Assembly (NCBI RefSeq): GCF_021531915.1 | Contig: NZ_JAFBIV010000008.1 | Span: 34,868 to 98,867, forward strand | Length of the DNA stretch: 64,000 bases | From: Oscillibacter valericigenes | GTDB lineage: Bacteria; Bacillota; Clostridia; Oscillospirales; Oscillospiraceae | Direction of reading: 5' to 3' | Shown: one piece after another, positions 59,565 through 64,000 of the stretch | Position numbering within the stretch: the first letter of the stretch is position 1 | How the letters are laid out: the number at the start of each line of letters is the position of its first letter | Program-made: the position numbers and the translations under genes | Notes under the pieces: model-generated | What the model was told of the DNA's origin: nothing | Seen by the model: the letters and a program-made list of their open reading frames with translations, nothing else | Databases searched by the model: none

Positions 59565-60940
59565 AGGCAAAAACCATGTTTTACTGCACGGAGTGCGGCA
59601 ATGAGACGCCGAAATGGGCGGGGAAGTGCCCCGCCTGCGGCGCATGGAACACCATCGTGGAGCAGCCGGAGCTGCCCAAGGCCACCGCGAAAAGCGGGGG
59701 AAAGGCCACCAGAGCGGGAATATCCGCCCGCCGCGCCTGCCCGGTGACGGACCTGCGGGCAGACGAGGAGATCCGGTTTCCCACCGGCATGGGGGAGCTG
59801 GACCGGGTGCTGGGCGGGGGAGCCGTGAAAGGCTCCCTGGTGCTAGTGGGCGGTGCTCCCGGCATCGGAAAATCCACCCTGATGCTGCAGATCTGCAGCA
59901 AATTGTGCGAATTTTACAAGGTTTTGTATGTATCCGGCGAGGAATCTGAACATCAGCTGAAATTGCGTGCTAAACGTTTACGTGTGGAAAGCAGCGACCT
60001 TTTGGTAATCTCGGAGACCAGCCTGGGAGACGTGATGGAATCCGTGGCTCTGGAACAGCCGGATGTGCTGATCGTGGACTCCATCCAGACGCTGTACAAC
60101 GAGGCGCTGGAATCTCCGGCGGGCAGCGTCAGCCAGGTGAAGGACTGCACCATGGCGCTCATGCAGCTGGCCAAGGGCCAAGGAATCACAGTATTCGTCA
60201 TCGGCCACGTCAACAAAGAGGGCTCCATCGCCGGTCCCAAGGTGCTGGAGCACATGGTGGACTGCGTGCTGTACTTTGAGGGTGACCGCCACACCAGTTA
60301 CCGCATTCTGAGGGCGGCCAAGAACCGCTTCGGTGCCACCAATGAGATCGGCGTATTCGAAATGCGGGACGAGGGCCTGGCGGAGGTGGAGAACCCTTCG
60401 GAGATGCTGCTGTCCGGCCGCCCGGACGACGCACCGGGCACCTGCGTTACCTGTGTCATGGAGGGCATGCGCCCTGTGCTGGCGGAGATCCAGGCGCTGG
60501 TGGTGACCTCCGCGGCAGGCAATCCCCGGCGGACCAGTAACGGCTTTGATTACAACCGGGCAGCCATGCTACTGGCGGTGCTTGAAAAGCGGGGCGGACT
60601 GAAGGTGTCCGCCTGCGACGCCTATCTGAATATCATTGGTGGACTGACATTGGACGAGCCTGCCGCCGATCTGGCGGCGGTGGTGGCCCTGGCCTCCAGT
60701 TACCTGGACAGGCCCATTCCAGGGGACCTGGTGGCCATTGGGGAAGTGGGCCTGACAGGGGAGTTGCGGACCGTCAACCAGCTGGCCCAGCGGATCAGCG
60801 AGGTCCATCGTCTGGGGTTCCGGACTTGTCTGGTGCCGGCCCATCGGGCGGAAAGTCTCCACGCGCCTCAGGGGCTGCAGCTGATCCCGGTGCGCAATAT
60901 CGGTGAGGCGATCCGAGCCGCGCTGCGTCCGCGGGAATGA
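59561..60940 (+). CDS. radA: DNA repair protein RadA (Sms)
   Basis: A 459-residue RecA-like ATPase that assists branch migration in recombination. The N-terminal zinc finger is CTECGNETPKWAGKCPACGA. The P-loop is GGAPGIGKSTLML, the RadA-specific KNRFG motif is AAKNRFGATNEIG, and the C-terminal Lon-protease-like domain (about 335-459) includes YLNIIGGLTLDEPAADLA. It starts at ATG 59561 overlapping cwlD behind GAGAGGAAG. Confidence 0.96.
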   Translation: MKAKTMFYCTECGNETPKWAGKCPACGAWNTIVEQPELPKATAKSGGKATRAGISARRACPVTDLRADEEIRFPTGMGELDRVLGGGAVKGSLVLVGGAPGIGKSTLMLQICSKLCEFYKVLYVSGEESEHQLKLRAKRLRVESSDLLVISETSLGDVMESVALEQPDVLIVDSIQTLYNEALESPAGSVSQVKDCTMALMQLAKGQGITVFVIGHVNKEGSIAGPKVLEHMVDCVLYFEGDRHTSYRILRAAKNRFGATNEIGVFEMRDEGLAEVENPSEMLLSGRPDDAPGTCVTCVMEGMRPVLAEIQALVVTSAAGNPRRTSNGFDYNRAAMLLAVLEKRGGLKVSACDAYLNIIGGLTLDEPAADLAAVVALASSYLDRPIPGDLVAIGEVGLTGELRTVNQLAQRISEVHRLGFRTCLVPAHRAESLHAPQGLQLIPVRNIGEAIRAALRPRE

Positions 60941-61061
60941 AATGGATACAAGCGCCGCCCAGGGACGGAAGTCCGGCTGCTGCGGCGTTGTCCAGTGTGC
61001 AGATACCATCTGATTGATAGACACATTTGCTGGTGCACGGGATCAAGCTCATGTCGATCAT
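60795..61061 (-). CDS. Small cysteine-rich protein antisense to the radA end
   Basis: An 88-residue frame. The first 40 residues (MIDMSLIPCTSKCVYQSDGI, then CTLDNAAAAGLPSLGGACIH) look like a known clostridial small Cys protein family with four conserved cysteines, sometimes annotated as a hydroxymyristoyl-ACP dehydratase relative. The remainder is read antisense through the last 146 bases of radA and shows no conserved pattern, so the natural stop may have been lost. Convergent overlap with radA is unusual. Confidence 0.5.
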   Translation of the reverse strand: MIDMSLIPCTSKCVYQSDGICTLDNAAAAGLPSLGGACIHFIPADAARLGSPHRYCAPGSAAAPEARGDFPPDGPAPDKSGTPDDGPR

Positions 61062-61328
61062 CCATTCCTGATTGATTTTTGGGCGGATGTTGCTGATATG
61101 GATAGCTTGACCCGGCGTGCCGCATTTTATAACCCAGGGAGAGGAGGTTTCCTTGAATGTAAAAGTGAACTTCCGGTGTATTTATCATCACAAGAATGAA
61201 TTTCTGCAGAAGCCCCTTAAAATGCGTTTCTGGGGCATAAAGTGACCGGAATGCATCAAATATGGCTACATTTTATGCAGCTATCTCCAATTTTGGCCAT
61301 GATAAAGCAGACCGGATGAAGTCGCTCG

Positions 61329-62904
61329 TTGTCAAAGTGAACTTCACCCCGCCACTGCAGCGTATGGCGGTCACAGTCTGCTTAAATGATGGTTTTATGC
61401 AGTTAAACGAATATAACAACCTCGCTCGCGGATAGATCCTTCGGCTCCATCCACGACCAAGGTTTTGTTAAGGAGCCTTAAGGTTTAAGCAAGCGAGGTT
61501 TCAGCATAACATCATCTGCTGGGATAGGTTGAATTCCTGTCACCTGGAAGAGATCACGAAATTCCTCAGAAGTCGCCAGTTCAATTGGCGCCTTACCATT
61601 GTACTGGAACCTCTTGGTGTTGTTAATGTGGTTGGCAAGAATCGTAAAATCTTCCTGCGTATATGGGTCTAAGCTCTTTCCCTTGGGAATCACATATCGA
61701 ATATACTCGTGGTTCTTTTCTATATGTGCTTTCTGCCAGGATGCTTGCGGATCACAATAAAAGATCCTGGTTCGCTTGGCACCGTCTATTGTATGTTCCA
61801 GCTCAAGGGTATACTTGAATTCACTGCCATTGTCTGTCAGAATCACAGGAAAGAGTTTGCGAAAGGTTTTAAGCCCCAACGCACTGGTCAACCAATCGAA
61901 ATGCTCCACCACGGAATTAGCCTTGCCATCGCGCATAAGGAAAATCAGCATCAAACTCTGTTGTACGAACAGCATAGTAAGCATTCTTTTTCCTTTTCCT
62001 TGCGTTCCAAGAACGGTATCCATCTCAACATAATTTGTATCGGGATGCTTCTTTAAATAGGCTAAAAAGTCTTCATATGTCCTGGTTTCACGGAATTTCT
62101 TGTTTGTAATTGTTTCGACGGCTTTTTTCTGTTTTCTTCTTTGACGATAAGAAACTTTCCGGCGTAGATCCAGGTTTCCAACTTCTAACATGCCTGCATC
62201 GATATACCGATACAGCGTCCGTTCTGATACCGGGATTTGATCTCTGTGTGCAGCATAAATGTGTGTCAACGGCTGGCCTTTCTTGATTAGGGGAGCCACC
62301 AACTTGTCCAGGGATACCAGTTCGTCTCCGTGTGTTTGTGGTTTGCTGCGAGACGCTGAATATCGCCTCATAGCAACAGCATGTGCCTGTGTGGCAACAT
62401 AGTAGGCACGATCACAGGCACAGCCTCTTCGAAGCTGACAAACATTGCAAACATATGGAGGCGATTCAATACGCTTACAGGAGAGCGGGGAATAAGCTGA
62501 ACAAAGAGTTCTACAGTCGATTTTCCTGCAAAAAACGCACTCACGTCTACAGAAATAATCTCCGCAAACACATTGTCTCGTACATTCTGCAGCAAATCTA
62601 CAATCTTTACCGTTGAACTTTGGTGCGGGAGACAAGGTTCGGTTGCGCCGAATTTCTTCTGAAACAGATCTTGCAGTCGTTCCGATTTCTTTTGCGATTT
62701 GGGAAAAAGACGCTCTACGATAGATTCCAGCTTCAATAGCAGTTCGTTCAGATAATCCAAAGCGACTTATAAGTACCTGCTTTCCGCAGAATGTGACCAA
62801 CTTTATCCTACCATGGCACACGAAGTGGAACAACATTTTTGACAAGGTGAACAGCAGGGGCAGGTACAAAAAAAGAGGCTAAAACCTGAAGTTCACTTTG
62901 TCAA
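61329..62904 (-). mobile_element. IS30-family insertion sequence
   Basis: A transposase gene lies between 17-base inverted repeats, TTGTCAAAGTGAACTTC at 61329-61345 and its complement (one mismatch) at 62888-62904, giving about 1.58 kb. A partial repeat copy (AAAGTGAACTTC) at 61162-61173 outside the left end suggests an older IS end or a nested insertion. The stretch 61062-61328 holds no gene I can support. Confidence 0.8.
61478..62869 (-). CDS. IS30-family transposase
   Basis: A DDE transposase of up to 463 residues. The N-terminal helix-turn-helix is RRASFSQIAKEIGTTARSVS. A cysteine-rich segment follows (about 80-165, CVCGDYFCRRECVFCRKIDC). The catalytic domain carries D in NYVEMDTVLGTQGKGKRMLT, D in VILTDNGSEFKYTLELEH, and E in AHIEKNHEYIRYVIPKGKS, the IS30 DDE pattern. 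The true start may be an internal codon near the VTFCGKQVLISR stretch, since the first 25 residues are not conserved-looking. Confidence 0.9.
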   Translation of the reverse strand: MYLPLLFTLSKMLFHFVCHGRIKLVTFCGKQVLISRFGLSERTAIEAGIYRRASFSQIAKEIGTTARSVSEEIRRNRTLSPAPKFNGKDCRFAAECTRQCVCGDYFCRRECVFCRKIDCRTLCSAYSPLSCKRIESPPYVCNVCQLRRGCACDRAYYVATQAHAVAMRRYSASRSKPQTHGDELVSLDKLVAPLIKKGQPLTHIYAAHRDQIPVSERTLYRYIDAGMLEVGNLDLRRKVSYRQRRKQKKAVETITNKKFRETRTYEDFLAYLKKHPDTNYVEMDTVLGTQGKGKRMLTMLFVQQSLMLIFLMRDGKANSVVEHFDWLTSALGLKTFRKLFPVILTDNGSEFKYTLELEHTIDGAKRTRIFYCDPQASWQKAHIEKNHEYIRYVIPKGKSLDPYTQEDFTILANHINNTKRFQYNGKAPIELATSEEFRDLFQVTGIQPIPADDVMLKPRLLKP

Positions 62905-62940
62905 TTAAACCGAGAGGAGGTTTTGGGACCATACATATAA

Positions 62941-62966
62941 TTGAACAAAATGATAATTTTGTTCAA
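62941..62966. promoter_or_regulatory. Inverted repeat upstream of the XerC-like gene
   Basis: Perfect 11-base arms TTGAACAAAAT and ATTTTGTTCAA around GATA, about 120 bases upstream of the recombinase start. It may be an operator. It does not fit the spacing of a Gram-positive LexA box. Confidence 0.4.
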
Positions 62967-63088
62967 TTTAGGGGAGAGCTAAACCAGGTATTCTCAGCAG
63001 AACCGCTTCCGGACCGCTTTTGGCCGGTTTCCAGTGATTCTGCCAGACTCAACTGATCCGTTGCTCATTCCCGTGGTTCCCATCCGCT

Positions 63089-64000
63089 ATGGCTGATTAC
63101 CGTACCGAAGCGCCGCAGATTCTGCGGGATTTCTTATCGTACCATGAAACTGTCAAAGCGCACTCCAGGCGCACAGTCGACGAATATTACCTGGACCTGC
63201 GGAATTTCTTTCGCTACATGAAGCAGATTCGTGATCCGGCGCTTTCTGACAAGACTTTGGATGAAATCGACATCATGGACGTGGATCTGGATTTTGTGGC
63301 ATCAGTGACCCTGACGGACATCTACGGCTACATGACCTATCTCAGCCGGGACCGCATCCGCTACCCGAACAGCCCCAATTCCGACTACGGTCTCAACGCC
63401 GCCTCCCGGGCCCGAAAAATCGCCACCATCCGGTCGTTCTACAATTACCTGACCAACAAGATGCACCTACTTCGTGAAAATCCTGTCAAAGATATTGATT
63501 CTCCGAAATTGAAGAAAACATTACCAAAATACCTGACTTTAGACGAAAGTATGCAGCTTTTAGATGCTGTAGATGGAAAAAACCAGGAGCGGGACTACTG
63601 TATTCTGACGCTGTTCCTGAATTGCGGTCTGCGAATTTCCGAGTTGGTGGGCCTGAATCTCAGCGATATCCAGGCCGATGCCCTGCGGGTCCTGGGCAAA
63701 GGCAATAAAGTCCGCATCATCTACTTAAATGACGCCTGCAAGGACGCCCTGGACCGCTGGCTGGCAGTGCGGCGGCCCATCCAGGGCCGGGACGCAAACG
63801 CCCTGTTTTTGTCCTCCCGGAACGAGCGCATCAGCCGCTCCATGGTTCACGCCATGGTGAAAAAACGCCTGGGCGAAGCTGGCATCGACAGTACCCAATA
63901 TTCTTCCCACAAGCTGCGGCATACCGCTGCCACGCTGATGCTGCAGAACGGTGTGGATGTCCGGGCGGTCCAGGAGGTCCTGGGGCACGACCATCTGAAT
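63089..64000 (+). CDS. xerC: Tyrosine recombinase XerC-like (partial, runs off the window)
   Basis: At least 304 codons, with no stop before the window ends. The N-terminal core-binding domain includes ILRDFLSYHETVKAHSRRTV and YYLDLRNFFRYMKQI. Catalytic motifs: R in LFLNCGLRISELVGLNLSDI, K in VLGKGNKVRII, HxxR in SSHKLRHTAATLML, and H in VQEVLGHDHLN; the tyrosine lies just beyond the edge. A 20- to 30-residue insertion in the first domain (RDPALSDKTLDEIDIMDVDL, with a few more residues) is typical of Oscillospiraceae XerC-like proteins. It may pair with XerD at 219. Confidence 0.88.
   Translation, partial: MADYRTEAPQILRDFLSYHETVKAHSRRTVDEYYLDLRNFFRYMKQIRDPALSDKTLDEIDIMDVDLDFVASVTLTDIYGYMTYLSRDRIRYPNSPNSDYGLNAASRARKIATIRSFYNYLTNKMHLLRENPVKDIDSPKLKKTLPKYLTLDESMQLLDAVDGKNQERDYCILTLFLNCGLRISELVGLNLSDIQADALRVLGKGNKVRIIYLNDACKDALDRWLAVRRPIQGRDANALFLSSRNERISRSMVHAMVKKRLGEAGIDSTQYSSHKLRHTAATLMLQNGVDVRAVQEVLGHDHLN

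Noticed and set aside
62941..62966. LexA/SOS box upstream of the XerC-like gene
   Set aside because: GAAC and GTTC are present but 14 bases apart, whereas the Gram-positive box has four; kept only as an unassigned inverted repeat.

Overview
The window looks like chromosome of a GC-rich, spore-forming Clostridia member of the Oscillospiraceae type (relatives of Flavonifractor, Lawsonibacter or Oscillibacter). The grounds are high-GC housekeeping genes with Gram-positive Shine-Dalgarno sites, sporulation genes (spoIIM end, sigH-like sigma factor, yunB, cotJA/B/C, cwlD) and a Firmicutes-style RNase P RNA. The genus is inference.

Core backbone, 1-11169 and 19142-30572: spoIIM end, xerD, an ECF sigma/anti-sigma pair, threonine deaminase, the ruvC-ruvA-ruvB Holliday-junction operon, a sigH-like gene, trmK, a NIF3-family gene, yebC, rnpB (minus strand), a CatA-like acetyltransferase, murD, yunB, ligA, an EAL/degenerate-GGDEF membrane protein, yaaA and bcp. 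The right flank, 57747-61061, has cotJ genes, cwlD and radA. It is followed by an IS30-family element (61329-62904) and the start of a XerC-like recombinase that runs off the end.

Insertion 1, 11170-19141 (about 8 kb): a mobilizable transposon of the Tn4451 style with near-perfect 20-bp terminal inverted repeats. It splits an XRE regulator gene. It carries a Mef(A)-like efflux gene behind an attenuator-like leader, an XRE regulator, a Cys-rich VLP protein, a RepA_N fragment, a MobV relaxase with a palindromic upstream region, and a large serine recombinase at its right end. A 147-bp perfect tandem duplication lies near its left end.

Insertion 2, 30573-57746 (about 27 kb): an island that cuts the spore-coat gene cotJC in two. 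It is bounded by 26-bp inverted repeats and a duplicated GA dinucleotide. A third copy of the right end at 52335-52360 divides it into two abutting units. Unit A (about 22 kb) holds a compact nuclease operon (PD-(D/E)XK-like protein, membrane zinc ribbon, winged helix, beta-CASP metallo-beta-lactamase, DnaQ-like exonuclease), a large serine recombinase, a replication-initiator-like gene, a degenerate helicase-like gene, an amidoligase/amidotransferase operon, a small resolvase, and a WYL-regulated Sel1-repeat operon. Unit B (about 5.4 kb) is a complete small type II-C CRISPR-Cas9 locus: tracrRNA, cas9, cas1, cas2 and a six-spacer array.

Most notable: cas1 is split between two frames exactly at an A-AAA-AAC slippery heptamer; the tracrRNA sits in the cas9 leader; every CRISPR repeat carries an outward consensus -10 box; CRISPR-Cas travels as a transposon-bounded cassette; and the WYL/Sel1/hydrophobic-domain operon, which shares an operator-like site with a second Sel1 gene, is the best candidate for an undescribed defence-type system.
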